This document shows, in pieces, positions 17,655 to 26,716 of a stretch of 64,000 nt of DNA. Below the pieces are notes generated by a model. The model made no database searches and was not told the DNA's origin. It saw only the letters and a list, made by a program, of their open reading frames with translations. Each line of letters opens with the position of its first letter. Position 1 is the first letter of the stretch. This DNA comes from CAZYFH01 sp965249175. Its GTDB lineage: Bacteria > Acidobacteriota > Vicinamibacteria > Vicinamibacterales > UBA8438. The translations under genes and the position numbers were made by a program. Location: positions 5,766,001-5,830,000 of the forward strand of contig OZ252227.1 in the NCBI GenBank assembly GCA_965249175.1, given 5' to 3'.

Positions 17655-19943
17655 ATGCGTGTCGTGGCGGCGAAGCATCAGCGACTGGACCCCACCTCGC
17701 AAGCCGGTCTTGGCACCTTCGGCGGTGTGTTTACACCGAGCGTCCTCACGATCCTAGGCCTCATCCTCTTCCTTCGACTCGGATACGTCGTCGGGAGCAG
17801 CGGACTTGTCCGCGCCCTCCTCATGCTGGGTCTGGCGACGCTCATCTCGGTGCTCACCACCCTCTCGCTCTCGGCAATCGCCACGAATCGGAAGGTGCGC
17901 GGCGGCGGCGACTATTACCTGATCTCGCGCAGCCTCGGCGTCGAGTACGGCGGAGCGATCGGTCTGATTCTCTACGTCGCCCAGGCGATCTCGGTGGCGT
18001 TTTACTGCGTCGGCTTCGGCGAAGGCGTGGCGTCGCTCCTCGGCGGCGGGGAGCGGATGGTCCAGCTCTCTGCCGCGGGCGCGGCGATTGGGCTCTTCGC
18101 GCTCGCCTATCTCGGCGCCGACCTCGCCACCCGATTCCAGTTCGTCGTCATGGCGATTCTCGCGGCCGCCCTCGTGTCGTTTTTCGCCGGCGCGCGCGCG
18201 CAATGGGACGCGACACTGCTCGACCAGGCGTGGTCCGCCGGTGACGGCGTACTGCCGTTCTGGACCGTCTTCGCCATCTTCTTCCCGGCCGTGACCGGTT
18301 TCACGCAAGGCGTCAGCATGTCCGGCGATCTCGCCGATCCGGCGCGCAGCCTGCCGCGGGGGACCTTTCTCGCCGTCGGGCTCTCGACCGTGGTGTACGC
18401 GGCGGCCATCTTCGCGCTGGCCGGGGCACTGCCCCTCGACGGGATGCGGGCCGACTACAACGCGATGAAACGTGTCGCCGGCGTGGCCTGGCTCGTGGAT
18501 GCCGGTGTCCTGGCCGCGACACTCTCGTCCGCCCTCGCGTCGTTTCTCGGGGCACCGCGAATCCTCCAGGCGCTGGCCACCGACAAGTTGTTCGCGTGGC
18601 TGACACCGCTCGGGGTGGGCTCCGGCCCCCGGGGCAATCCTCGCCGCGCCGTCCTGCTCACCGGCCTCATCGCCCTGGCCGTCATCGCGGTCGGCAACCT
18701 GAACGCCATCGCCGCGGTCGTGTCGATGTTCTTCCTCGTCTCCTACGGGCTGCTGAACTACGCGACCTATGTTGAGGCGGTCGCCGCCTCGCCGTCGTTC
18801 CGCCCTCGGTTCCGGTTCTTTCACGCCCGCGCCAGTCTCGCCGGCACGGCGCTGTGCGGCCTCGTCATGCTGATGATCGACCCGATGGCCAGCTTCGTCG
18901 CGGTCGGCATCCTCGGGGCGGTGTACTACTACCTGCAGTGGACCGCGGTTCCCGTGCGTTGGCACGACAGCCGCCGGGCCTACCGTTATCGCCGGGTCAA
19001 GGACGGCCTGCGTGAGCTGTCGCGCGAACCTGAACGACCGGCCGACTGGCAGCCCCACATTCTCGCGTTCACCGAGGCGCCGACGCGACGCGAGCGTGTC
19101 CTGCGCGTATCGGGCTGGCTTGCGGGCGGATCCGGCATGATCACCGCGGTTCAGCTCATCGACGGCGACGGCGCGTCGCCAGCGGTGCGTCGGCAGTGCG
19201 CGGACGCCGAGACCGAGCTGCAAGCCGAGCTGGACCGGCATCATCTCGATGCCTTTCCGCTCGTGGTAGCCGCGCCGGACATCCGCGTCGGCGCCACGAC
19301 GCTACTCCAGTCGTGGGGCGTCGGACCGATTCGCGCCAACACGGTGCTGCTCAACTGGCTCGACGGCCGCGCGTCCGCGACCGCGCCGACGCTCTCCCTG
19401 TGGTACGCACGGTTGCTCGCGCGGGCGGCTCGGGTCGGCCAGCACGTCGTCGTGCTCGATGCCAAGGACCCGGAATGGGTCGCGCTCGAGCGGCTCGAGC
19501 CGCACGAGCGGACCATCGACGTGTGGTGGTTCGAGGACGATTCTTCACGTCTCGCGTTGTTGTTCGCCTATCTGATGACCCGCACCGAGGAATGGGACGA
19601 GGCCACGCTCCGTGTGCTCGTGCCGGTCGCCCCCGACGCCGCGCAGAAGGTCGAGGCGAGCCTGCGACGGCGGCTCGACGAGCTGCGGATCGACGCCGAG
19701 ATCACGGTCGTCCGCGAGACGGAGCCTCATGCCCATCGGCGGTCGACCGGCGCTGCCGCGGTGTTCATACCGCTGCGTCTCGAGGGGATGCGCTTGCTGC
19801 ATCCAGCGGGACAACCGATGGAAGAGCTGCTCGACTCGCTCCCGATCGTCGCCATGGTGGCGGCATGCGGGGACGTCCAGTTGCGCGAGAACGACGACGA
19901 CGACGACGCCGGCGCCGAGCGAGCGGCACGCTCCGACGCCTGA
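17655..19943 (+). CDS. Cation-chloride cotransporter-like APC permease
   Basis: A 762-residue membrane protein. The opening TFGGVFTPSVLTILGLILFL is the hallmark of the cation-chloride cotransporter (SLC12) branch of the APC superfamily. About twelve hydrophobic segments cover residues 20-440 (for example GGGDYYLISRSLGVEYGG and FAIFFPAVTGFTQGVSMSGD). They are followed by a soluble C-terminal domain of about 310 residues with the FTEAPTRRERVLRVSGWL and WWFEDDSSRLALLFAYLMTR motifs seen in these tails, and a very acidic stretch near the end (ENDDDDDAGAE). It probably moves K+ or Na+ with Cl-, or amino acids; ion specificity is not readable. The ATG has only a weak ribosome site. Confidence 0.85.
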   Translation: MRVVAAKHQRLDPTSQAGLGTFGGVFTPSVLTILGLILFLRLGYVVGSSGLVRALLMLGLATLISVLTTLSLSAIATNRKVRGGGDYYLISRSLGVEYGGAIGLILYVAQAISVAFYCVGFGEGVASLLGGGERMVQLSAAGAAIGLFALAYLGADLATRFQFVVMAILAAALVSFFAGARAQWDATLLDQAWSAGDGVLPFWTVFAIFFPAVTGFTQGVSMSGDLADPARSLPRGTFLAVGLSTVVYAAAIFALAGALPLDGMRADYNAMKRVAGVAWLVDAGVLAATLSSALASFLGAPRILQALATDKLFAWLTPLGVGSGPRGNPRRAVLLTGLIALAVIAVGNLNAIAAVVSMFFLVSYGLLNYATYVEAVAASPSFRPRFRFFHARASLAGTALCGLVMLMIDPMASFVAVGILGAVYYYLQWTAVPVRWHDSRRAYRYRRVKDGLRELSREPERPADWQPHILAFTEAPTRRERVLRVSGWLAGGSGMITAVQLIDGDGASPAVRRQCADAETELQAELDRHHLDAFPLVVAAPDIRVGATTLLQSWGVGPIRANTVLLNWLDGRASATAPTLSLWYARLLARAARVGQHVVVLDAKDPEWVALERLEPHERTIDVWWFEDDSSRLALLFAYLMTRTEEWDEATLRVLVPVAPDAAQKVEASLRRRLDELRIDAEITVVRETEPHAHRRSTGAAAVFIPLRLEGMRLLHPAGQPMEELLDSLPIVAMVAACGDVQLRENDDDDDAGAERAARSDA

Positions 19944-20115
19944 CGGCGCCGCTCCCATGCGGCTGCTAAGCTGTTTCTGACGGGTACGCTGCCGCGCGGC
20001 ACCCACCCCCCAGACGACGAGCCACACGACGCGGGTCACGCCCGTCGGCGACGCCGCCCCGGCGGGACCGGACTCGACCGACCTCACGGAACCTGCGCTG
20101 TTCATCAACCGCGAG

Positions 20116-22137
20116 TTGAGCTGGCTCGAATTCAACCAGCGCGTCTTGCGCCAGGCCCAGGATGACCGGCACCCACTGCTCGAGCGCGTCACGTTCGTCT
20201 CCATCGTGGCGACGAACCTCGACGAGTTCTTCATGGTCCGGGTCGCGACGCTGCTCCGCAAGCTGCGAAGCGATGCTGAGGATGTCTCGCCGGACGGGCT
20301 GAACACCGTGCAACAGCTCGACGCGATCCGCGAGCGGGCCGACCGAATGATGGACGCCCTGACCATCTGTTGGTCCGGCACGCTCCGCCCGCTGCTGGCC
20401 GCTGACAATGTCCGCATCCTGGACAGGGCGGACTACACGCCGAGGGTCGAGGCCTATCTGAACCGCTATTTCCAACGCAACGTCTATCCGGTGCTCACCC
20501 CGCTGGCGTTCGACGCCGGGCGCCCGTTTCCGTTCATTTCCTATCTCAGCATGAACCTCGCGGTCGTCGTCGATCACAACGGGCGCACCCGATTCGCCCG
20601 CGTCAAGCTGCCGGACGTGTTGTCGCGCTTCGTGCCGATCCCGAGCGAGGTCGTGGACCAGCCGGGTGATTCGTTCGCGTTTCTCGAAGACGTCGTCACG
20701 CTCAACATCGGCACCCTGTTTCCGGGCGCCACCGTCCGCGGCGCGCACCTCTTCCGGATCATCCGGGACACCGACATGGTGATTCAGGAGGACGAAGCGG
20801 ACGATCTGCTCGAGTCGGTCGACCGCACGTTGAAGGAGCTGCGTTACGGCGAGCTGTCACAGCTCCTCGTCGACGCCAGCATGCCGGCCCGTGTGCTCGA
20901 GGTCCTGATCGAGAACTTCGAGATCGAGGAGGACGTCGTCGCGCGCACATCGGGGCGCATGGGATACGGCGCCTGGATCGAGCTGAGTCGGCTGCATCGC
21001 CCCCAGCTCAAGGACCCGCCGTTCTCGCCACCGGCCCTCTGGACCGAGGAGGACGAGGACGCCATCTTCGACGCGATCCGTGACGACGACCATCTGGTGC
21101 ACCACCCGTTCGAGTCGTTCGCGTCGGTCGAGGCGTTCCTGCGCGCGGCGGTCCACGACCCGCAGGTCATCGCCATCAAGATCACGCTCTACCGGATCGG
21201 CGCGAACTCGCCGCTGGTCGACCTGCTCATCCAGGCGGCTAACGCCGGGAAGCAGGTGGCCGTCGTCGTCGAGCTGATGGCGCGGTTCGACGAGCGCAAC
21301 AACCTCGAATGGGCGAACCGGCTGGAATCGGCCGGCGTGCACGTGGTGTACGGCCTCGTCAACCTCAAGACACACTGCAAGCTGTGCCTCGTGGTCCGCA
21401 AGGAGCACGACGGCATCGTCCGGTACGCGCACCTCGGCACCGGCAACAACCGCATTACTGCACAGGTGTACACGGACTTCGGGCTCTTCACGGCACGGCC
21501 GTCCGTCGTCGACGAGATCACCGAGGTCTTCAACTACCTGACGGGCTACTCGAACAAACAGGACTATCGCGAACTGCTCGTCGCGCCGCTGCACCTACGC
21601 GCGGCGTTCACCCGCCTCGTCGAGCGCGAGGCCGAGCATGCGCGGCAGGGACGACCGGCGCGGATCGTGATCAAGAACAACTCGGTGGCCGACCCCGAGA
21701 TGGTGCGGGTGCTGTATCGGGCGTCACAGGCCGGCGTGTCGATCGACATGATCGTTCGCGGCGTCTGCTGCTTGCGCCCCGGCATTCCAGGCGTCAGTGA
21801 CAACATCCGCGTCCGATCCGTCGTCGGACGTTTCCTCGAACACTCCCGGCTCTACTACTTCGAGAACGACGGCCACCCGGATGTCCTGATTGGCAGCGCC
21901 GATCTGATGGAACGCAATCTCGACCGGCGGGTCGAGGCGCTCTGCTACGTGCGCGACGCCGATGTGCGGGCCCATCTCCGAGACGTCGTGCTCGCGGCGC
22001 TGCTCGCGGATACCGACCGGGCGATGGAGCTCCAGACCGACGGGTCGTACCTGCCGGTTGCGCGCACACCCAGCACGGAGCCGAGCAACGCACAAGAAGC
22101 GCTCCTGCGGTGGTATACGGAGCCTACCGACGACTGA
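20116..22137 (+). CDS. ppk1: Polyphosphate kinase 1
   Basis: PPK1 makes long-chain polyphosphate from ATP reversibly at the membrane. The protein of about 673 residues carries both catalytic histidines: His439 in VRYAHLGTGNNRITAQVYTD, the autophosphorylated one, and His576 in FLEHSRLYYFENDGHPDV. ATNLDEFFMVRVA near the N-terminus is also diagnostic. The start is a problem: the conserved LFINRELSWLEFNQRVL begins six codons before the TTG given here, and no ATG, GTG or TTG occurs between that motif and the upstream in-frame stop at 19978. A CTG at 20098 is the best-placed alternative, or a start-proximal indel is present. No ppx or pho genes are adjacent. Confidence 0.93.
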   Translation: MSWLEFNQRVLRQAQDDRHPLLERVTFVSIVATNLDEFFMVRVATLLRKLRSDAEDVSPDGLNTVQQLDAIRERADRMMDALTICWSGTLRPLLAADNVRILDRADYTPRVEAYLNRYFQRNVYPVLTPLAFDAGRPFPFISYLSMNLAVVVDHNGRTRFARVKLPDVLSRFVPIPSEVVDQPGDSFAFLEDVVTLNIGTLFPGATVRGAHLFRIIRDTDMVIQEDEADDLLESVDRTLKELRYGELSQLLVDASMPARVLEVLIENFEIEEDVVARTSGRMGYGAWIELSRLHRPQLKDPPFSPPALWTEEDEDAIFDAIRDDDHLVHHPFESFASVEAFLRAAVHDPQVIAIKITLYRIGANSPLVDLLIQAANAGKQVAVVVELMARFDERNNLEWANRLESAGVHVVYGLVNLKTHCKLCLVVRKEHDGIVRYAHLGTGNNRITAQVYTDFGLFTARPSVVDEITEVFNYLTGYSNKQDYRELLVAPLHLRAAFTRLVEREAEHARQGRPARIVIKNNSVADPEMVRVLYRASQAGVSIDMIVRGVCCLRPGIPGVSDNIRVRSVVGRFLEHSRLYYFENDGHPDVLIGSADLMERNLDRRVEALCYVRDADVRAHLRDVVLAALLADTDRAMELQTDGSYLPVARTPSTEPSNAQEALLRWYTEPTDD

Positions 22138-22184
22138 CATGGGAGGCCTGGACGACGCGCGGCGCCGGGATTGGCGCGTGCGGG

Positions 22185-22904
22185 TCAGAACGTCGACACG
22201 CGCATGTGGACGACATCATCCACAGCGACCGTTTCCGTGGTTGTGAACGGCTCGCCGAACGCGGTCCGAATGAGGCTGCCGTAGTGCGCGTTCTGGGTGC
22301 GAACGAGGTCGTACAGACTATCCCCCGTGGGGAATAGCTCGCCGGCCGCCGTGGCGCCGTCGAACTGCGAGCGGTAGCACTGGATGGCTTCCATCTTGCG
22401 CTCGAACTCGTCGGAGATATCCACCACGAATGTCGGCTTCACGGGATCCTCGCGGTACGCCTGCGCGTACAGCACCTTGTCGGGACGGTGCGGGTCCGCT
22501 CCGGCGTCGTATTTCGCTAACCCCGCCAGCTAGCTCGCGTCCCGTCCCAGCTCCGAGGCAAGCCGGTGATCGGGATGGCGGCCCACCGGGAACGGGAGAA
22601 TGATCGTCCGCGGCCGAAATCGACGAATGAGCCGGACCAGCGCCCGGCGGTTCTTATCGGTGTTGTAGATCCCAGCATCGGGTAGTTGCGCATTGACGCG
22701 CGCGGACACGCCCAGCACCCGCGCCGCGGCCTCCGCCTCGGACGCGCGGGTGACCGCATCACCGCGCGTTCCCGTTTCTCCTTCGGTCATATCGACGATG
22801 CCGGTGCGGTACCCCTTGCCGGCCATCTTGATCAAGGTGCCGGCGCACGTCAGCTCGACGTCGTCACGGTGCGCCGCGATCGCGAGGAGGTCGACGGGTG
22901 TCAT
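22185..22904 (-). pseudogene. BshB1-like PIG-L deacetylase with in-frame amber codon
   Basis: Matches the BshB1 branch of PIG-L zinc deacetylases, which remove acetyl from GlcNAc-malate in bacillithiol synthesis. The zinc motif AAHRDDVELTCAGTLIKMAG (usual AHPDD variant), DMTEGETGTRGD and the second metal site FPVGRHPDHRLASE are present. After GRDAS a TAG at 22530-22532 interrupts the frame, and the same frame then resumes with LAGLAKYDAGADPH and continues through VDISDEFERKMEAIQCYRSQ to a normal C-terminus. Only the one codon (expected Tyr or Phe) is wrong, so this is a point nonsense mutation, an error or, less likely, readthrough. ATG 22904 begins the conserved N-terminus. Confidence 0.8.
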
Positions 22905-23092
22905 AGGAGTCCCCGAAGAGGGTAACGGAACTGGTTCACCGACTTTCGTGACATCCCAGGCGTGATGACCGAAGACGCGAACAGGCTAGCGTTGAATGCG
23001 GTCTCGGCGCCGCCGGGGGACGCGGATTGAGCTATAGTCCGTCCGCGATCGGCGGCGGGGCGCGACGGTCATCCCCGCGAGCTGGAGGGATC

Positions 23093-24379
23093 ATGGGACG
23101 GACGACGCGCCGGGCGTTTCTCGGTCAGTTCGGAGCGGCCGCGGTCGTCATGCCGGGTCTCGGCTCTCTCCCGTCGGGGCCGCGCGCCCCTCGGGCCGGT
23201 GCCACGGGGCAACGCTCGGCGTCCGGGGCGACCTACGATCTGCTGATCGCCGGCGGTCGGGTCATCGACCCGGCACAGAGCCTCTCCGCGGTGCGTGACG
23301 TCGCCATCCTGGACGGACGGATCGCCCGTATCGACGAGAACATCCCGCGCGCTCAGGCGCGCCAGGTGTTCGACGCGGCGGGCACGATCGTGACGCCCGG
23401 GTTGATCGATCTGCATTCCCACGTCTACGAATACGGGACGCCGCTCGGCGTCAACTCGGATCTCGTCGGTAATCAGTCGGGCGTCACGACGATCGTCGAT
23501 GGCGGCACGGCCGGGGCGGCGATGTTTCCCGGATTCCGCAAGTTCGTCATCGACGCCGCCAGAACCCGGATCTACGCGCTCCTGAACATCTCGATGGCCG
23601 GTTGCTGCACCGACGAGATCTACCTTGACCCTCGGCTGATCAACACGAGAGCCGCCCTCCGGGTCATCGAGGCGCATAGGGATCTGATCGTCGGCATCAA
23701 GGTGCGCGTGAGGGGCAAGCGTGAGGATCTTGCCCACGACATCTCCATCATGACGACGGCGCGGAAGATCGCCGACCAGACCGGCCTGCCGATCATGATG
23801 CACTGGTCCACCGAGCCGGACCTGCTCGCCATCATGAAGGCGGGAGACATCCTGACTCATCCCTTCAACCCCCCGAACGAGAACTCGTCAAACGTCTTCG
23901 GGAGCCAGTTGACCCAGGCCGACGAGGTGGTCGCGCAGATCCTGGCGCTCGGGGATCGCGGCATCTTCACCGACGGCCAGCTCGGCACGACCCACCATCA
24001 GTGGGAGGTGTCCGAGAAGGCGACGAGCCAGGGCTGGTTCCCGGATGCGATCTCGACCGACGTTTCACGATCCCCGGATGGGACCCCGGCCAGCGTGCTG
24101 CTGCCGATGTCGCAGTTCCTCCACCTGGGTTTGAGCCTGGAGCAGGTGATCGATCGCGTGACGACGAATCCCGCGAAGATGTTCGACTACCCCGAGCAAG
24201 TGGGCTCGCTCGAGCCCGGGTCGTCGGCCGACGTGACCGTGCTCGCGCTCGAGCAGGGACGCTTCACGTTCGGCGACGGCTCCCGGCCGGAGGCCCACAC
24301 GCGCGAGCTGCGACAGCAATTCGTCAACGTGGCCACGGTGAAGGGCGGCGTCTTCGTCAAGGGCGGCATCGCGGCCTAG
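23093..24379 (+). CDS. Tat-exported amidohydrolase/deacetylase-family metallohydrolase
   Basis: A 428-residue amidohydrolase-superfamily enzyme with a twin-arginine leader (MGRTTRRAFLGQFGAAAVV). The dihydroorotase-like core shows the metal motif PGLIDLHSHVYEYG, the candidate metal-bridging Lys in IVGIKVRVRG, metal histidines in IMMHWSTEP and ILTHPFNPP, and the catalytic Asp region FPDAISTDVSR. A C-terminal beta-sandwich contains GSLEPGSSADVTVL. The ATG at 23093 follows GGAGGGATC, and the leader begins there. Relatives are annotated as D-aminoacylases or deacetylases; the substrate is unknown. A TATAGT hexamer lies about 55 nt upstream. Confidence 0.85.
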   Translation: MGRTTRRAFLGQFGAAAVVMPGLGSLPSGPRAPRAGATGQRSASGATYDLLIAGGRVIDPAQSLSAVRDVAILDGRIARIDENIPRAQARQVFDAAGTIVTPGLIDLHSHVYEYGTPLGVNSDLVGNQSGVTTIVDGGTAGAAMFPGFRKFVIDAARTRIYALLNISMAGCCTDEIYLDPRLINTRAALRVIEAHRDLIVGIKVRVRGKREDLAHDISIMTTARKIADQTGLPIMMHWSTEPDLLAIMKAGDILTHPFNPPNENSSNVFGSQLTQADEVVAQILALGDRGIFTDGQLGTTHHQWEVSEKATSQGWFPDAISTDVSRSPDGTPASVLLPMSQFLHLGLSLEQVIDRVTTNPAKMFDYPEQVGSLEPGSSADVTVLALEQGRFTFGDGSRPEAHTRELRQQFVNVATVKGGVFVKGGIAA

Positions 24380-24643
24380 CCCGTGGTGAAAGTGCCGCCG
24401 CGCCGAAGTAGAGTTTGTAGACTGGGACGCCGTCGAGCGGATCGTCGAGAAGGTCGCGCTCGTCGCGGCGAAAACTGCTCACGATCCTCAACGCCATGAT
24501 CGCACCAACACTGCGTGGCGTGAGGCGCATCCCCAGCAGAACACTTGTCTCACCCAGCCAGCACCGACCTGACTTGGCGGTTCGCCGGGCTTCGGCGGCT
24601 TTCGCACCATACGGGCCTCAGCGTCCACGGAACGGGGTCGGCG
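24380..24643. other. Intergenic region, no supported gene
   Basis: An open plus-strand stretch reads EVEFVDWDAVERIVEKVALV around 24402-24460. It looks protein-like but lacks a start and runs into low-complexity sequence; it may be a fragment of a lost small gene. Nothing else is seen. Confidence 0.3.
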
Positions 24644-24870
24644 TTACGTCGATCGTGACCGCAATCCCGATGTCCGCGCCAGCAGGTCGAAGTCACGATC
24701 CCGGTGGAGGACGGTGAGGTCGTGACGGATGGCGCAGACCGCGATCAGACAATCAACGCTGGAACGGACCTGACACCCTCGTGTCGGGACCGTCGATACA
24801 GCTCCACCGCGTCGTCGACGACCTCGAGGCGCGAAACCTCGATCCACACCGAGGTGTCAACGAGATACAC
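24644..24870 (-). pseudogene. VapC PIN-domain toxin remnant (internal deletion and frameshift)
   Basis: PIN-domain ribonucleases of this VapC type run about 130 residues. The start is intact (GTG 24870, YLVDTSVWIEV with the first catalytic Asp), but it then jumps directly to RLEVVDDAVELYRRSRHEGV, which normally lies some 60 residues later. The central acidic catalytic residue region is therefore gone. A one-base shift follows near 24775, after which the C-terminus resumes in another frame as RSSVDCLIAVCAIRHDLTVL and HRDRDFDLLARTSGL with the last catalytic Asp residues. Two independent lesions make this a true pseudogene rather than a sequence error. Confidence 0.8.
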
Positions 24871-25093
24871 CGCCAGCGCGCCTCCGTCGGGCGCTCGAGG
24901 TGGTCGGGGACCGGGTGTCGTTCCGCATCTGGGCGAGGTCGCCCTGCCACAGCCCGGCGCCGGCGAGCTCGAGGATCTGTCGCGCCTTGATGCGTCTGAC
25001 AAACTCCTGCAACGCGCGCTCGACGGTCCGGGAGTATGTGCGCTCGCCACTCAGTCGCACGGCCTCTTCGAGGAGTTGCTCGTCGAGCGGCAC
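24857..25093 (-). CDS. VapB-type antitoxin
   Basis: A 78-residue protein of the VapB family that pairs with VapC toxins. LDEQLLEEAVRLSGERTYSR and TVERALQEFVRRIKARQILE form the DNA-binding and dimerisation helices, and LAGAGLWQGDLAQMRND is the conserved toxin-contact end. The start is GTG; the usual few residues before LLEEA differ here, so the first codons are uncertain. Its stop region overlaps the toxin start by 14 nt, the normal arrangement. With the toxin dead, the antitoxin may still act as a DNA-binding autoregulator or neutralise related toxins elsewhere. Confidence 0.78.
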   Translation of the reverse strand: MPLDEQLLEEAVRLSGERTYSRTVERALQEFVRRIKARQILELAGAGLWQGDLAQMRNDTRSPTTSSARRRRAGGVSR

Positions 25094-25129
25094 TCGTCCA
25101 AAACTTCCCTCCGCACCGACCTGGGATGG

Positions 25130-25936
25130 TCAGATCCCGGCGTACCACGAAAACCCGAACTCCGCGGCGCCGGATCCCTTGCCCGTGCCGAAGCCGTCCA
25201 TGCTGTCGGTGACGGTCAGCCGCGTCAGGTATTTGATGTTCTTGTAGCCGAGCTGGCGGGGGACGCGTAGCCGTATCGGGGCGCCGTATCCAGGTTCCAG
25301 GTCGGCGCCGTTCATGCCGTAGGCGAGCAACGTCTGCGGGTGCATCGCTTCGGCGATGTCGATGCTGCCCCACCAAGGCTGCGCCATGGAGAACATCGCG
25401 ACGTACCGCGCCTGCGGGAGCACGCCGACCCGTTCCAGGATGTGCGCCAGCGGGACGCCGGTCCACTCGGCGATGTAGGACCAGCCTTCCTCGCAGCCGA
25501 GGATGGTGATCTGGGAGTGGGACGGCGCGTCCTTCAACTCCGCGACCGACAACTCGCCGGGCCGGGCGACGAGGCCGTCGACCGCGAGACGCCAGTCGGC
25601 GAAGCCGCGCTCGACGTGCGGCTGGTAGAGGTCGTCCGGCGGCAGCGTGCCGTTGATCGGTGGGGCCTGCGTGATGTCGCTGCGTGTGAACTCGCGGGCA
25701 CTCGACCGCGACGCCGTCAGCAACCGGTGGGACGCGTAGGTCAGCGTCTCACCAACGCCATAGATGCCGCCGTGGTCAGGCGGAATCAGGCCGTATCGGC
25801 CGGCCAGGCTGATGGCTCCGCCGAGGCCGGTTGCGCCGGCGGCGGTCGCCAGCCCCCCGAGGATGAGCTTGCGGCGCGAGAGCGACGGGGTCTTCTCGGT
25901 CGACACCTTCTTATGCATGGTTACTCCCTTATGCAT
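25130..25936 (-). CDS. Sulfite-oxidase-like molybdopterin oxidoreductase
   Basis: A 268-residue Tat-exported (LSRRKLILGGLATAAG) enzyme of the sulfite oxidase/MsrP molybdopterin fold. The Mo-ligating Cys is in ITILGCEEGWSYIAEWTGVP. Other family motifs are PHVERGFADWRLAVDGLV, PWWGSIDIAEAMHPQTLLAY and PIRLRVPRQLGYKNIKYL. It acts in the periplasm and probably receives or donates electrons through the cytochrome b encoded 2 nt upstream. The reaction is unknown; MsrP repairs oxidised methionine but other relatives oxidise sulfite. An 18-bp tandem duplication gives two identical start signals, ATG 25936 and ATG 25918, each preceded by GGAGTAACC. Confidence 0.87.
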   Translation of the reverse strand: MHKGVTMHKKVSTEKTPSLSRRKLILGGLATAAGATGLGGAISLAGRYGLIPPDHGGIYGVGETLTYASHRLLTASRSSAREFTRSDITQAPPINGTLPPDDLYQPHVERGFADWRLAVDGLVARPGELSVAELKDAPSHSQITILGCEEGWSYIAEWTGVPLAHILERVGVLPQARYVAMFSMAQPWWGSIDIAEAMHPQTLLAYGMNGADLEPGYGAPIRLRVPRQLGYKNIKYLTRLTVTDSMDGFGTGKGSGAAEFGFSWYAGI

Positions 25937-25945
25937 GGTTACTCC
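25910..25945. repeat. 18-bp tandem duplication of RBS plus start codon
   Basis: Two identical 18-bp units (25910-25927 and 25928-25945). On the minus strand each contains GGAGTAACC followed at once by ATGCATAAG, so ribosome site and start codon are both duplicated in frame, giving the N-terminus MHKGVTMHKKV. Confidence 0.85.
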
Positions 25946-26664
25946 GATCGGCTACCGCTCCTAGCGCCGCGCCCGGTGACCATCGCCGTCATGCGGCGCC
26001 AGAACCCGGTGCGAACGATCATCCCGACGTGCACGAGTAGAAAGACCAGCAGCAGAAGCGCCACGACGAAGTGGACCGTTCGGGCGGACTGATGGCCGCC
26101 GAGCGCTGTCGCCAGCCACGGGAGCACCGACGTAATGGCCGGCGACATCGCCAGGCCGGTCCAGATGGCTACCGGCAGCAAGACGAAGACGACCCCGGAA
26201 TAGGCCAGGCGCTGGACGACGTTGTAGACGTCTTCGCTCAGGCGGGCCGGTCGCAGATGGTCTGCGAGCGTCTGTGACAGCGAGCGCCGGGTGAGGTCAG
26301 CCCCGGCCGGCAGGAGGTTCGTTCGGAAGTGTCGAGTGAGCAGGCCAGACAGCACATACGCCAGGCCGTTCACCACACACACCCACGCCGCGAGGAAGTG
26401 CAAGTAGCGGCCCCAGCCGTTCTGACCCGCGATGATGAAGGGGAGCGGGAGGTCGATGAGCGAGGGCGTGTTGACGTTCCCGACTTCGCCCCAATACAGG
26501 CGGGGATGCGAGATGAGAATCGCCACGCCGCTGACCAGCAAGGCGACGAAGCTGACGGTGTTGATCCAGTGCGTGATGCGAACGAGGGCGGAGTGTCGTG
26601 GGGCCTCCGCAGCCTCGGTCGTAGGGATCGAGAGATCCGCAACGGACGGCGCTGCGTCGGCCAT
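25939..26664 (-). CDS. Membrane cytochrome b (b561-type) subunit
   Basis: A 241-residue membrane protein of the cytochrome b/b561 class with four to five hydrophobic segments and conserved histidines suitable as haem ligands: ALVRITHWINTVSFVALLVS, GRYLHFLAAWVCVVNGLAY and ARTVHFVVALLLLVFLLVHV. ATG 26664 (MADAAPSVADLS) is chosen because the in-frame upstream part is low-complexity. The stop lies 2 nt before the start of the molybdopterin oxidoreductase, whose ribosome site lies within its last codons, so the two are translationally coupled. It probably anchors the periplasmic enzyme to the quinone pool. Confidence 0.85.
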   Translation of the reverse strand: MADAAPSVADLSIPTTEAAEAPRHSALVRITHWINTVSFVALLVSGVAILISHPRLYWGEVGNVNTPSLIDLPLPFIIAGQNGWGRYLHFLAAWVCVVNGLAYVLSGLLTRHFRTNLLPAGADLTRRSLSQTLADHLRPARLSEDVYNVVQRLAYSGVVFVLLPVAIWTGLAMSPAITSVLPWLATALGGHQSARTVHFVVALLLLVFLLVHVGMIVRTGFWRRMTAMVTGRGARSGSRSE

Positions 26665-26716
26665 GGACAGACGATGATACCGCAGGGGGGGTCGGTCTCC
26701 GCCTCGTCGTGGGGAC

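Noticed and set aside
17754..19244. A 496-codon minus-strand open frame
   Set aside because: Antisense to the cation-chloride transporter and composed of Arg/Glu/Gly repeats without a hydrophobic core.
22185..22904. Stop-codon recoding (pyrrolysine or selenocysteine)
   Set aside because: Different stop codons are affected in different genes, no pyl or sel genes or SECIS-like hairpins were seen, and the residues replaced are not Cys or catalytic.
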